From the NCBI RefSeq assembly GCF_022829685.1, contig NZ_JAKSYE010000063.1, positions 104,056 through 168,055 of the forward strand: a stretch of DNA of 64,000 bases, read 5' to 3'. The position numbers and the translations under genes were made by a program. How positions within the stretch are numbered: position 1 is the stretch's first letter; each line of letters starts with the position of its first letter. The stretch comes from Methylobacterium sp. E-045 (GTDB taxonomy: Bacteria; Pseudomonadota; Alphaproteobacteria; Rhizobiales; Beijerinckiaceae). The notes under the pieces are model-generated. The model was not told where the DNA came from and did no database searches. It was given only the letters and a program-made list of their open reading frames with translations. Positions 9,622 to 18,272 of this stretch are shown one piece after another.

Positions 9622-10491
9622 ATGCCCTCCCTCGTCGCCGTCGTCGTCGCCCATGACAGCGCGCATGCGCTCCCGGCCTGTCTCACGGCGCTCGCCGCCG
9701 AGCACGTGCCGGCCATCGTCGTGGACAACGCGAGTCGTGACGAGTCGGCGACGGTGGCGGAGGCGGCCGGCGCCAGGGTGCTGCGCAATGCCCGCAACGA
9801 GGGCTACGGCCGCGCCAACACCCTCGGGATCCGCGCTGCCGAACGGGCCGAACGTGTGCTCATCCTCAACCCGGACATCGTGCTGCAGGCAGGCGCTGTC
9901 GATGCCCTGCTGCGCGCATCTGCGGCCTATCCCGAGGCCGGCCTGCTGGCGCCGCGCCTGATGGAGCCGGACGGGCGGTTCTTCTACCAGCCGCGCTCGC
10001 TGCTCGCGCCCTACCTCACCAACCCGCCCGGCAACCGCGCCCTGCCCGACGGAGATGCCTGCGCGCCGTTCCTCTCCGGCGCCTGTCTGATGATCCGGCG
10101 GGACCTGTTCCTCGCCCTCGGCGGGTTCGATCAGAATATCTTCCTGTTCTACGAAGACGACGACCTGTGCCGCCGGGTCGCCGATTCCTCCCGCTCCCTG
10201 GTCCATGTCCACGGCGCGGTCGCCCTGCATGGGCGCGGTCGCTCGTCGGCGCCGGAGCCCGGCCGGGTCTTCCGTACCCGCTGGCATCAGGCCTGGTCGC
10301 GGGCCTATGTCTCGCGCAAGTACGGCCTGCCGGACCCGAGCCCGGCCATGCTCGCGGTGAACGCCCCGAAGGCGGCCTTGGCATCCTTGAGCTTCCGCCG
10401 GCCGCTGATCGAGCGCTATGCCGGTTCGGCGGCCGGCGCCCTCGCTGCCATCCGTGGGCGCACCGCCCTCGCCCGGGAAGGGCTCGCGTGA
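9622..10491 (+). CDS. Glycosyltransferase family 2 protein
   Basis: 289 residues from the ATG at 9622 (MPSLVAVVVAHDS). GT-A fold features: the nucleotide-binding start AIVVDNASRDES, the DxD-like segment as ILNPDIVL, and the later acceptor block FDQNIFLFYEDDDLCRRV, which is typical of rhamnosyl/galactofuranosyl-type GT2 enzymes. No membrane segment is seen. It probably transfers a sugar in cell-envelope polysaccharide synthesis; the substrate is unknown. Its stop overlaps the GTG start of the next gene, so the two are probably co-translated. Confidence 0.85.
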   Translation: MPSLVAVVVAHDSAHALPACLTALAAEHVPAIVVDNASRDESATVAEAAGARVLRNARNEGYGRANTLGIRAAERAERVLILNPDIVLQAGAVDALLRASAAYPEAGLLAPRLMEPDGRFFYQPRSLLAPYLTNPPGNRALPDGDACAPFLSGACLMIRRDLFLALGGFDQNIFLFYEDDDLCRRVADSSRSLVHVHGAVALHGRGRSSAPEPGRVFRTRWHQAWSRAYVSRKYGLPDPSPAMLAVNAPKAALASLSFRRPLIERYAGSAAGALAAIRGRTALAREGLA

Positions 10492-10784
10492 GCCTGCTCA
10501 ATCCGACGGCTGCCCTGGCCCGCGCCGTCGCCGGCGTCGCGGCGCAGGGCTTCGCCGTCGTCGCCCGCAACACGCGCGGCGACAGCGTCTATCTCAAGCC
10601 GGAGGGGAGCGTTTTCGCCCTGCGGGTCTCGAACCATGCGCGAACCCCGAAGCAGCGGGCGAACCACCCGGATTCAGTGACGAGCCTCGTCATCCGGCAG
10701 CCGAAGACGGCGGCCCAAGTGGATGCCCTGGTGGCGGAGGCCCTGCGGAACTACGCGGGCGAGTGCCGCAAGCGGGAGGGTTGA
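10488..10784 (+). CDS. Small conserved-looking protein coupled to the glycosyltransferase
   Basis: 98 residues from the GTG at 10488, which overlaps the upstream stop as GTGA. The sequence (RNTRGDSVYLKPEGSVFALR, then SNHARTPKQRANHPDSVTS) has no motif I can name. It is rich in basic residues and has alternating strand-like stretches, suggesting a small cytoplasmic globular protein. The overlap makes its expression depend on the glycosyltransferase gene. Function unknown. Confidence 0.65.
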   Translation: MSLLNPTAALARAVAGVAAQGFAVVARNTRGDSVYLKPEGSVFALRVSNHARTPKQRANHPDSVTSLVIRQPKTAAQVDALVAEALRNYAGECRKREG

Positions 10785-10959
10785 AGCCGCACGGTTTCGA
10801 CCCAGCGCCCTGCACCATCGCGCCCTCGCACCTCATGGCGAACCTGCCGGAGCGGTCTTATAGGACGGCCATCGCACCATCAAAAATAGGTTTTTATTGC
10901 TATTAACGGAATTATGCGCTAAATAATGGGCCCTGCCACGTGCGCTGGGAACGTCACCG

Positions 10960-12015
10960 ATGTCGCGACTCGACACCCGCAGACAGCGGCTCGCTGCGAT
11001 CCGCTCCGATCTGGCTGAGCTTGCCGTCGAGGTCGAACTGATCCGCGTCGAGCGCGTCCTTGCCCGCAAGTACAGCCCCGATCAGCCACGCGAGCCAGCC
11101 GGCCAGCCCGGTGGCGGACGTTGGGCATCGGGACATGGCGGATCGGCCGGTCCGGCAACGATGGGTTCCCTTGGTTCACACGATTCGCCGGCCACCGAAG
11201 AGGTCGTCACCGAGGACGGATCGCGCGTTCTCTCGCTCCGCATCCGGAGCCATCCCTCCCAGGACTGGGACGAGCAGCACACCGTCACAGCGCCGGACGG
11301 CACGCGGACCGTCTTCGAAATGTCGGGCCGCACTCAGACGGTCCGCGATGGCGAGACCGGCGAAGTCCTGTCGCGCGGCACCTTGAGCGGTGATCGGGTG
11401 GAGCCGGAGGCGTTCGTTCAGGACGCTCGGACTCCAACGCGCAGGCCTTCGAGGATCGGCGTAGCGATCGAAGCGGCCGTAACGCTGCTGTCAGTGCTCT
11501 CGCAGCGGAACGGCTCCAACACTACAGCGATCTTCGTGGCGCCCGCGAGCGAATATGGACTGAGCGACGATCCCGAATTTCCAGTATTCTGGGTCGGAAG
11601 GGTCGATCAAAGCAGCCTGGATCAGGCTTGCCCGCGCTACAGCGAGGTCCAAGAGATGCTCGATACGACTACCGCCCACGTACGATCTTCCGGGCTCTAC
11701 AGCAGCCCTCAAGCCCTGGGGAATGAAGTTCATTTTCTTATGTCAGAACAGATAAAAGCTCTCAGAGAACCAAATTTTATTGCGGAAATATCCTATAAAA
11801 AGATCAGCTATCTTCCCACTCGATATGGTGAGCGAAATTATATTCGTCTCGACATACTTGAAAAACCTCCTACAGATACGGTCTGCATCTATGACCACAA
11901 GACGGGCGATGCGGGACTGGATCCTACAAGAGCTGTTGATTTCGCGGCGCTTGCACGCAAGAATTTTCCTACCGCAAAGCGTTTCATTGTCATGGAAATG
12001 AGGCCTCGTCGGTGA
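10960..12015 (+). CDS. Putative nuclease toxin with PD-(D/E)xK-like C-terminal domain
   Basis: 351 residues. The N-terminal helix-rich segment leads into KYSPDQPREPAGQPGGGRWA, a linker motif seen at the start of phage-derived and polymorphic-toxin-type proteins. The middle holds repeated short strands (VTAPDGTRTVFEMSGRTQTV). The C-terminal 90 residues contain NYIRLDI, then VCIYDHKTGDAGL, then FPTAKRFIVMEMRP, which fits a restriction-endonuclease-like (Tox-REase) layout with Asp, Asp-x-Lys. The 3' part (about 11735-11990) is much AT-richer than its surroundings, suggesting recent acquisition. The next gene overlaps it by 4 bases and is a plausible immunity gene. Toxin activity is inference. 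Confidence 0.62.
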   Translation: MSRLDTRRQRLAAIRSDLAELAVEVELIRVERVLARKYSPDQPREPAGQPGGGRWASGHGGSAGPATMGSLGSHDSPATEEVVTEDGSRVLSLRIRSHPSQDWDEQHTVTAPDGTRTVFEMSGRTQTVRDGETGEVLSRGTLSGDRVEPEAFVQDARTPTRRPSRIGVAIEAAVTLLSVLSQRNGSNTTAIFVAPASEYGLSDDPEFPVFWVGRVDQSSLDQACPRYSEVQEMLDTTTAHVRSSGLYSSPQALGNEVHFLMSEQIKALREPNFIAEISYKKISYLPTRYGERNYIRLDILEKPPTDTVCIYDHKTGDAGLDPTRAVDFAALARKNFPTAKRFIVMEMRPRR

Positions 12016-12707
12016 CACGCACGAGCCAAGTCAAAGCCGTTTATCGTCCGTTGCTGGATCGTCATGCCGACATCGTCCATGTCGGCAGCCGCGATCTCTG
12101 GATCAGGCCCGTGCACCACGTCGCCCTGCGTATCATGGTGGATGATACATCCGATCCCGATGCGTTTTACCTGAAATGGTCGATGCTCGACATCTTCAGT
12201 CCGCTCGACGGCATGCTCGGCATCATCGGCTGGTGCGCCGGGCAGCTTGGCCCACCGGGCGGATCGAAATACGCAGTCTGGCGCTGGTCCGATCCCTCCA
12301 CGATCACGGATATGATATCCGTGATCGAGACCGGAGCTTTGCCGCTCCTGCGCGGGATGGATGCACTGGAGGCGTTCGTCGCGTTCTATCGGGAGAACTT
12401 CGAGATCGCCCGGATCGGAGCACCGGAGGACCGGCTGATCATCGACATAGCGCTAGGCCATCTCGCGAGTGCTCAAGATATCCTGCATGACCTCCTCCCT
12501 CACTTCCGGGAGGACGGATGCGCGAGTTCGGCCTCATACCGGCAGACCCGCAACAAGATCCTCGCCGTCGCCGACCCGCTCCTTGCCGGAGACCGGGCCG
12601 CCCTCGCCACGATCCTTCACGGCTGGGAAGCCGCCAACATCCGTGGCACGAAGATCGAGCCCTATTGGGAGCCGACGCCGTTCCCGCTGGAGACGGCGCC
12701 GGGGTGA
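12012..12707 (+). CDS. Unknown protein, candidate immunity partner of the upstream nuclease toxin
   Basis: 231 residues from the GTG at 12012, overlapping the toxin stop codon as GTGA. Acidic and tryptophan-rich in the middle (LGIIGWCAGQLGPPGGSKYA, then VWRWSDPSTITDMIS), with helical stretches later (LEAFVAFYRENFEIARIG). No signal peptide, no membrane segment and no recognisable enzyme motif. Position, overlap and acidic cytoplasmic character are what one expects of an immunity protein, but no immunity family is recognised. Its base composition is closer to the chromosome than the toxin's 3' end. Confidence 0.55.
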   Translation: MTRTSQVKAVYRPLLDRHADIVHVGSRDLWIRPVHHVALRIMVDDTSDPDAFYLKWSMLDIFSPLDGMLGIIGWCAGQLGPPGGSKYAVWRWSDPSTITDMISVIETGALPLLRGMDALEAFVAFYRENFEIARIGAPEDRLIIDIALGHLASAQDILHDLLPHFREDGCASSASYRQTRNKILAVADPLLAGDRAALATILHGWEAANIRGTKIEPYWEPTPFPLETAPG

Positions 12708-12713
12708 GCTGTC

Positions 12714-12965
12714 TCAGCCTTCGCTGGAATCGTCGCGAAAGTACGGCTCCACCGGGCCCTTCAGCTTCACCGTCATCGGGTTGCCGGCGCGGTCGAGGGT
12801 CTTGCCGGCCGACAGGCGGACCCAGCCTTCGCTGACGCAATATTCCTCGACATTGGTCTTCTCGACGCCCTTGAAGCGGATGCCGATGCCGCGTTCGAGG
12901 ATAGCCTCGTTGTAGAACGGGCTGGTGGGGTTCACCGCGAGGCGGTCGGGAGGCGTGTCGGACAT
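12714..12965 (-). CDS. DUF3297 family protein
   Basis: 83 residues from the ATG at 12965 (MSDTPPDRLAVNPTSPFYNE). The family signature runs through RGIGIRFKGVEKTNVEEYC and SEGWVRLSAGKTLDRAGNP. DUF3297 proteins are small conserved proteobacterial proteins of unknown role. It ends 7 bases from the putative immunity gene, in convergent orientation, and lies downstream of the acetyltransferase on the same strand. Confidence 0.88.
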   Translation of the reverse strand: MSDTPPDRLAVNPTSPFYNEAILERGIGIRFKGVEKTNVEEYCVSEGWVRLSAGKTLDRAGNPMTVKLKGPVEPYFRDDSSEG

Positions 12966-13041
12966 CGGCATGGCCTTGGGAATCGATGATCGGGGTCGAG
13001 CGATCGTTGACGCGTCGGGACGAAGGGTTCGGGTAAGCGAT

Positions 13042-13686
13042 TCACGCCCCGCCCGCAACGCCGCCGGCCCTGGCCGCCCGCGCCGCCGCGATGAGATCCC
13101 CGATGCGGTCGCTCTGGAGCAGGGGCACCAGACCGCGCACCGCCTCGGGGGGCAGGTCCCACCACGCGGTCTCCAGCAGGCCCGCCACCTGCTCCGGATC
13201 GAAGCGGTGGCGTATCACCCGTGCGGGGTTGCCGGCGACGATCGCGTAGGGCGGCACATCGCGGCTGACGACGGCGTGGGCCCCCACCACGGCGCCGTGC
13301 CCGATGGTGACGCCGGACAGGATCATGCAGCCGGAGCCGAGCCAGACATCGCTGCCGATGGTCACGTCGCCGCGCGAGGCATGATAATCGGCCGGCGCCT
13401 CCACCCCCGGCCAGAGTCCCGCCATGGCCGCGAACGGATAGGTGGTCACCCAGTCGAGGCGGTGCCCGCCGCCGAGGAGGATCTCGACCCTGTCGGCGAT
13501 GGAACAATACCGGCCGATCGTAAGGAGCCGCCCCGCTTCCGGGAACCGCACTTTCGGGCGGCCATAGGAGTACGAGCCGATGGAGAAACCGTGGGTTTTC
13601 ACCATTCTGGCGAGGTGCAGGCGGGTTTCGTTGTGCGGGTTGCGCCCACTCCGCAAGCGGTGCAACAGAGTTTTCAACCAATGCAT
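13042..13686 (-). CDS. CatB-like (xenobiotic) hexapeptide acetyltransferase
   Basis: 214 residues. Left-handed beta-helix repeats are visible (GDVTIGSDVWLGSGCMILSG, then VTIGHGAVVGAHAVVSRDV, then PPYAIVAGNPARVIRHRF). The insert HRLDWVTTYPF carries the active-site His region of the CatB/VatD group. It transfers acetyl from acetyl-CoA to a hydroxyl of an antibiotic, sugar or other acceptor; the acceptor is not determined. It is divergent from maeB with a short gap. The basic N-terminus (MHWLKTLLHRLRSGRN) has no signal peptide. Confidence 0.88.
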   Translation of the reverse strand: MHWLKTLLHRLRSGRNPHNETRLHLARMVKTHGFSIGSYSYGRPKVRFPEAGRLLTIGRYCSIADRVEILLGGGHRLDWVTTYPFAAMAGLWPGVEAPADYHASRGDVTIGSDVWLGSGCMILSGVTIGHGAVVGAHAVVSRDVPPYAIVAGNPARVIRHRFDPEQVAGLLETAWWDLPPEAVRGLVPLLQSDRIGDLIAAARAARAGGVAGGA

Positions 13687-13749
13687 CCCGAAGACCGGCG
13701 GGAAAGCTCCGCGGCGCCGTCAGAGCCCGCGATGAAGGGAGTGAGGCTC

Positions 13750-16083
13750 ATGGGCGACAACATGTCCGACGATCTCAAGTCCGGAGCCCTCGTCTACCAC
13801 CGCCTGCCCCGGCCCGGAAAGCTCGAGATCCAGGCGACGAAGCCTCTGGGCAACCAGCGCGACCTGGCGCTCGCCTATTCCCCCGGCGTCGCCGCAGCCT
13901 GCATGGCGATCTACGACGATCCGCAGGAGGCCGCCACCCTCACCATCCGCCAGAACCTCGTGGCCGTGCTCACCAACGGCACCGCCGTACTCGGCCTCGG
14001 CAATATCGGCCCGCTGGCCTCGAAGCCGGTGATGGAGGGCAAGGCGGTCCTGTTCAAGAAGTTCGCCGGAATCGACGTGTTCGACATCGAGGTGGACCAG
14101 AACGACGTCGGCAAGCTCGTGGACGTGGTCTGCTCCCTGGAGCCGACCTTCGGCGGCATCAACCTCGAGGACATCAAGGCACCCGAGTGTTTCGAGGTCG
14201 AGGAGCAGTGCCGGGCGCGGATGAACATCCCGGTCTTCCACGACGATCAGCACGGCACCGCGATCATCGTGGCGGCGGCCGTCCTCAACGCCCTCGAACT
14301 CGCCGGCAAGCAGCTCTCCGACGTCCGCATCGTCACCTCAGGCGCTGGCGCCGCGGCGCTCGCCTGCCTCAACCTGCTGGTGTCGCTGGGCGCCCGGGTC
14401 GACAACATCACCGTCACGGACATCAAGGGCGTGGTCTACAAGGGCCGCACCGAACTGATGGACCGCTGGAAGGACGTCTACGCCAAGGAGACCGAGGCCC
14501 GGACGCTGGCCGAGGTCATTCCGGGCGCCGACGTTTTCATCGGCCTCTCGGCGGGCGGCGTCCTGAAGCCGGAATATCTGGAGAAGATGGCCGACAAGCC
14601 GCTGATCATGGCGCTGGCCAACCCCTATCCGGAGATCATGCCGGATCTCGCGCAGGAGAAGCGCCCCGACGCGATGATCTGCACCGGGCGCTCGGATTTT
14701 CCCAACCAGGTCAACAACGTCCTGTGCTTCCCCTACATCTTCCGCGGCGCCCTCGATGTCGGCGCCACCTCGATCAACGAGGAGATGAAAAAGGCCGCCG
14801 TGAAGGCGATCGCGGCTTTGGCCCGCGAGAGCCCCTCCGACGTGGTCGCCCGCGCCTATGGCGGCGAGGCCCGACCCTTCGGCCCGCATTCGCTGATCCC
14901 GAGCCCGTTCGATCCGCGCCTGATCCTGCGCATCGCCCCCGCCGTGGCGCAGGCCGCGATGGATTCGGGCGTCGCCGGCCGGCCGTTGGAGAACGTCCAG
15001 GCCTATGTCGAGGGCCTCGACCGCTTCGTCCATCGCTCCGGCTTCATCATGAAGCCGATCTTCTCCAAGGCGAAGGAGAACCCCAAGCGCGTCCTCTATG
15101 CGGAGGGTGAGGACGAGCGCGTGCTGCGCGCCGCCCAGGCCATCGTCGAGGATCACGTGGCCCGGCCCATCCTGGTGGGACGCCCGCGCGTGATCGAGAC
15201 CCGGATCAAGCGCTTCGGCCTGTCGATCCGGCAGGGGACCGATTTCGACCTGATCGATCCCGAGGACGATCCACGCTACCGCGACTATGTCGCGACCTAT
15301 CTCGAAGTCGCCGGCCGTCGTGGCATCACGCCGGATGCCGCGCGCACGCTGGTGCGCACCAACAACACGGTGATCGGGGCCATCGCCGTGCGCCGGGGCG
15401 AGGCGGACGCGCTGATCTGCGGCCTGGAGGGCCGGTTCGAGACGCGCCTGCGGGTGATCCGCGACGTGATCGGCCTCGCGCCGGGCGTGCTCGATTTCGC
15501 CGCCATGAGCCTCATCGTCACCAAGGAAGGCGCTTACTTCCTCGCCGACACTCATGTCCGGCCCGATCCCAGCGCCGAGGAGATCGCCGATGTGGCGGTG
15601 GCCTGTGCCGGCCACGTCGCGCGCTTCGGCCTCACCCCGAAGATCGCCCTCCTCAGCCATTCGGATTTCGGCCAGTCCGATTCCCGCTCCGCTCAGAAGA
15701 TGCGTGCGGCGCTGGGTCTGATCCAGGGCCGCCGGCCGGACCTGCAGGTGGATGGCGAGATGCAGGCCGACACCGCCCTGTCCGGCCTGATCCGCGACCG
15801 GGTGCTGCCCGGCTCGCCCCTCAAGGGCTCCGCCAACGTCCTGATCTTCCCCAATCTCGACGCCGCCAACATCGCCTTCCAGTTCTCCAAGGTCCTGGCC
15901 GACGCCCTACCCGTGGGGCCGCTGCTGATCGGCCCGGCCCGGCCCGCGCACATCCTGTCGCCGTCGGTGACGGCGCGCGGCATCGTCAACGTCACCGCCG
16001 CGGCGGTGGTGGAGGCGCAGGCGAGCGTCGTCGAGCCGACGACCGCATCGCCCGAGCCTGGTCTGATGCCCCTCTCCGAATAG
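13750..16083 (+). CDS. maeB: NADP-dependent malic enzyme with phosphotransacetylase-like C-terminal domain
   Basis: Oxidatively decarboxylates malate to pyruvate with NADP. 777 residues, the length of the MaeB hybrid type. The N-terminal malic domain (residues 20-430) shows [35 protein letters not shown] and the Rossmann block [12 protein letters not shown]. The C-terminal half (from about residue 440) matches phosphate acetyl/butyryltransferases ([26 protein letters not shown]), usually regulatory rather than catalytic in this family. The ATG at 13750 has a GGAG-type ribosome site; the ATG at 13762 is the alternative. A terminator follows. Confidence 0.95.
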   Translation: MGDNMSDDLKSGALVYHRLPRPGKLEIQATKPLGNQRDLALAYSPGVAAACMAIYDDPQEAATLTIRQNLVAVLTNGTAVLGLGNIGPLASKPVMEGKAVLFKKFAGIDVFDIEVDQNDVGKLVDVVCSLEPTFGGINLEDIKAPECFEVEEQCRARMNIPVFHDDQHGTAIIVAAAVLNALELAGKQLSDVRIVTSGAGAAALACLNLLVSLGARVDNITVTDIKGVVYKGRTELMDRWKDVYAKETEARTLAEVIPGADVFIGLSAGGVLKPEYLEKMADKPLIMALANPYPEIMPDLAQEKRPDAMICTGRSDFPNQVNNVLCFPYIFRGALDVGATSINEEMKKAAVKAIAALARESPSDVVARAYGGEARPFGPHSLIPSPFDPRLILRIAPAVAQAAMDSGVAGRPLENVQAYVEGLDRFVHRSGFIMKPIFSKAKENPKRVLYAEGEDERVLRAAQAIVEDHVARPILVGRPRVIETRIKRFGLSIRQGTDFDLIDPEDDPRYRDYVATYLEVAGRRGITPDAARTLVRTNNTVIGAIAVRRGEADALICGLEGRFETRLRVIRDVIGLAPGVLDFAAMSLIVTKEGAYFLADTHVRPDPSAEEIADVAVACAGHVARFGLTPKIALLSHSDFGQSDSRSAQKMRAALGLIQGRRPDLQVDGEMQADTALSGLIRDRVLPGSPLKGSANVLIFPNLDAANIAFQFSKVLADALPVGPLLIGPARPAHILSPSVTARGIVNVTAAAVVEAQASVVEPTTASPEPGLMPLSE

Positions 16084-16129
16084 AGCGACGGCCGGGATGT
16101 CGCGCATCCTCCACGTCTGACGCCATGGG

Positions 16130-16161
16130 AAAAAGGCCTCCGATTTCTCGGGGGCCTTTTT
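16130..16161 (+). terminator. Rho-independent terminator after maeB
   Basis: A stem of AAAAAGGCC plus TCCGA pairs with TCGGG plus GGCCTTTTT around a TTTC loop and ends in five T residues. It begins 46 bases after the maeB stop. Being symmetrical (A tract on the left), it could also stop transcription from the opposite strand. Confidence 0.85.
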
Positions 16162-16187
16162 CGTTCGTGTGCCCAGAAGGGATGGAA

Positions 16188-16322
16188 TCAGACGCGGCGG
16201 TCGCCGTGGGCGACGGCCGGGGTCACGGCGCCGAGGCGGCCGCCGAGGAAGGCGGCCAGGCCTCCGAGGATCAGGGCGAGGGCGCCTTGGAGAGCGCCCT
16301 GCGCAGCGGCGCTGCGGGTCAT
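16188..16322 (-). CDS. Possible small membrane protein
   Basis: A 44-residue frame starting at 16322 (MTRSAAAQGALQGALALILG) with one clear hydrophobic helix (GALALILGGLAAFLGG) and a short polar tail ending HGDRRV. A GAGG-type ribosome site sits a few bases before the ATG. Nothing else occupies this gap between the maeB terminator and the divergent formamidase gene. Short length makes the call uncertain. Confidence 0.4.
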   Translation of the reverse strand: MTRSAAAQGALQGALALILGGLAAFLGGRLGAVTPAVAHGDRRV

Positions 16323-16446
16323 CCCACCCTCTTTCGCCCAAAGGCGATCGGATCCCGCCGGGACCTTCCCTTCCGCCCGGACGCGTGGAGAACTGGCCAC
16401 CGGATTGCATACAGGATTCGGATCAAGGGCCGGTCGGGAGATTTCA

Positions 16447-17889
16447 ATGTGCCGTGGTGACGATCCGAACTGCACCCATTTCGCCGAGCATCGCCGCCGT
16501 TTCCTCGGCGACCTCGCGCCCGAGCGTCGGGCCTTCCTCAAGAGCGGTTTCGTCGCCACCGGGGGCGCGGCGGCGATGGCGGCCGGCGGACTGTCCCTCG
16601 TCGGCCCCGCGCTGGCGCAGACGAGCGCCAAGGGTATCCGGCAGACGGCGCATTACCACCTGCCGGCCACCGCGGAGACCGTCCATTGGGGCTACTTCTC
16701 GAAGCTGCTGAAGCCCCAGGTCGAGATCGCGTCCGGTGACTACGTCACCATCGAGACCCTGACCCACCACGCCAACGACGATGCCGAGCGCATGGTGACG
16801 GGCGATCCCGGCGCCGAGAGCGTGTTCCTCTGGACCAAGGAGAAGAAGGGCGTCGCCCGCCGCGGCGCCGGACCGGAGACCGGCCCCCTCGGACCGGGCG
16901 GGGGGCTCGGCGTCCACATCTGTACCGGCCCGGTGGCGATCCGCGGCGCGGAGCCCGGCGACGTGCTGGAGGTGCGCATCCTCGACGTGGCGCCCCGCCC
17001 CTGCGCCAACCCCGCCTTCAAGGGCCGCAGTTTCGGCAGCAACGCCGCCGCCTGGTGGGGCTATCACTACAAGGACATGATCACCGGCGACCGGACGCGC
17101 GAGGTCGTCACCATCTACGAAGTCGACGTGAGCGGCGCCCGCGACTGGGCGAAGGCGGTGTACAATTTCCGCTGGCCGGGAGTCACCGATCCGTTCGGCG
17201 TGGCGCATCCCACCATCGACTATCCCGGCATCCCCGTCGACCACGCGAACACGCAGCGCAATTTCGACGTCCTCAAGGGCGTGCGCGTGCCGATCCGCCC
17301 GCATTTCGGCACGATGGGCCTCGCGCCCAGGGAGGCCGACATGGTGAACTCGATTCCCCCGAGCTACACCGGAGGCAACATCGACAACTGGCGCATCGGC
17401 AAGGGCGCGACGATGTACTATCCCGTCGCGGTGCCGGGCGCCCTGTTCTCGGTGGGCGACCCGCATGCGAGCCAGGGCGATTCCGAACTCTGCGGCACCG
17501 CCATCGAGTGCTCGCTCACGGGCACCTTCCAGTTCATCCTGCACAAGAAGGCGGATCTCGCCGGCACGGCCCTGGAGACCCTCGATTTCCCGATGATCGA
17601 GACGCAGGACGATTGGGTGCTCTCGGGCTTCAGCTATCCGAACTACCTCGCCGATCTCGGACCCGAGGCACAGAGCGAGATCTTCTCCAAATCCTCCATC
17701 GACCTCGCCATGCGCGACGCCTTCCGCAAGATGCGGTCCTTCCTGATGCAGGCGAAGGGGCTCACCGAGGACGAGGCGATCTCGCTCATGTCCATCGCCG
17801 TCGATTTCGGCATCACCCAGGTGGTGGACGGCAACTGGGGCGTCCATGCCATCGTCAAGAAGGCGATCTTCGCGGACAGGCCGTCCTGA
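16447..17889 (+). CDS. Acetamidase/formamidase family protein with Tat signal
   Basis: 480 residues from the ATG at 16447. The N-terminus carries a twin-arginine motif, ERRAFLKSGF (residues 26-35), then a hydrophobic stretch and an ALAQ cleavage site near residue 57, so the protein is probably exported folded. The body matches the FmdA/AmdA family: HHANDDAERM, GPLGPGGGLGVHICTGPVAI, FGTMGLAP, GDPHASQGDSELCGTAIE. The family hydrolyses formamide or acetamide to ammonia and the acid; periplasmic placement is unusual compared with the cytoplasmic enzymes. It is convergent with the next gene. Confidence 0.88.
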   Translation: MCRGDDPNCTHFAEHRRRFLGDLAPERRAFLKSGFVATGGAAAMAAGGLSLVGPALAQTSAKGIRQTAHYHLPATAETVHWGYFSKLLKPQVEIASGDYVTIETLTHHANDDAERMVTGDPGAESVFLWTKEKKGVARRGAGPETGPLGPGGGLGVHICTGPVAIRGAEPGDVLEVRILDVAPRPCANPAFKGRSFGSNAAAWWGYHYKDMITGDRTREVVTIYEVDVSGARDWAKAVYNFRWPGVTDPFGVAHPTIDYPGIPVDHANTQRNFDVLKGVRVPIRPHFGTMGLAPREADMVNSIPPSYTGGNIDNWRIGKGATMYYPVAVPGALFSVGDPHASQGDSELCGTAIECSLTGTFQFILHKKADLAGTALETLDFPMIETQDDWVLSGFSYPNYLADLGPEAQSEIFSKSSIDLAMRDAFRKMRSFLMQAKGLTEDEAISLMSIAVDFGITQVVDGNWGVHAIVKKAIFADRPS

Positions 17890-17905
17890 CGCGCCGCGAG
17901 GTCGG

Positions 17906-18229
17906 TCAGCCGGTGAGGTGCCTTCGCAGCATGAAGAGATAGACGATTTCGGCGGCGACGAGGATCGCTCCCACCGTCGCCATGTTTCGGGCGACACCGG
18001 ACCCGTCGCCGCCGGGTCCATGGCTCACGGCCACCGTCGCCATGACGATCACGCCGATGACCGGGATGAACCCGAGCGCGATCCATTTGGGCGCGTACCA
18101 GGTCGGCCGCCCGTCCAGGCCCCATTGCATCGGAAGCCGGTCGAGATCACCCACCCAGAAGCCCGCGAGGGCCGACAGGCATGACAGGATGGCGAGGGTC
18201 ACGACGGCGAAGACGTAGACGGTCGGCAT
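17906..18229 (-). CDS. Small membrane protein, DUF1648/SdpI-like
   Basis: 107 residues with three hydrophobic helices (VYVFAVVTLAILSCLSAL; ALGFIPVIGVIVMATVAV; MATVGAILVAAEIVYLFM). Between the first two lies DLDRLPMQWGLDGRPTWYAP, the hallmark phrase of DUF1648-type domains found in SdpI-like immunity/sensor membrane proteins. Here the domain stands alone. The function is unknown. It lies immediately downstream of ppx on the same strand. Confidence 0.75.
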   Translation of the reverse strand: MPTVYVFAVVTLAILSCLSALAGFWVGDLDRLPMQWGLDGRPTWYAPKWIALGFIPVIGVIVMATVAVSHGPGGDGSGVARNMATVGAILVAAEIVYLFMLRRHLTG

Positions 18230-18272
18230 CGAAGATCCTCCGAACGGCCGAGGCTACGAACCCGCGACCGTA

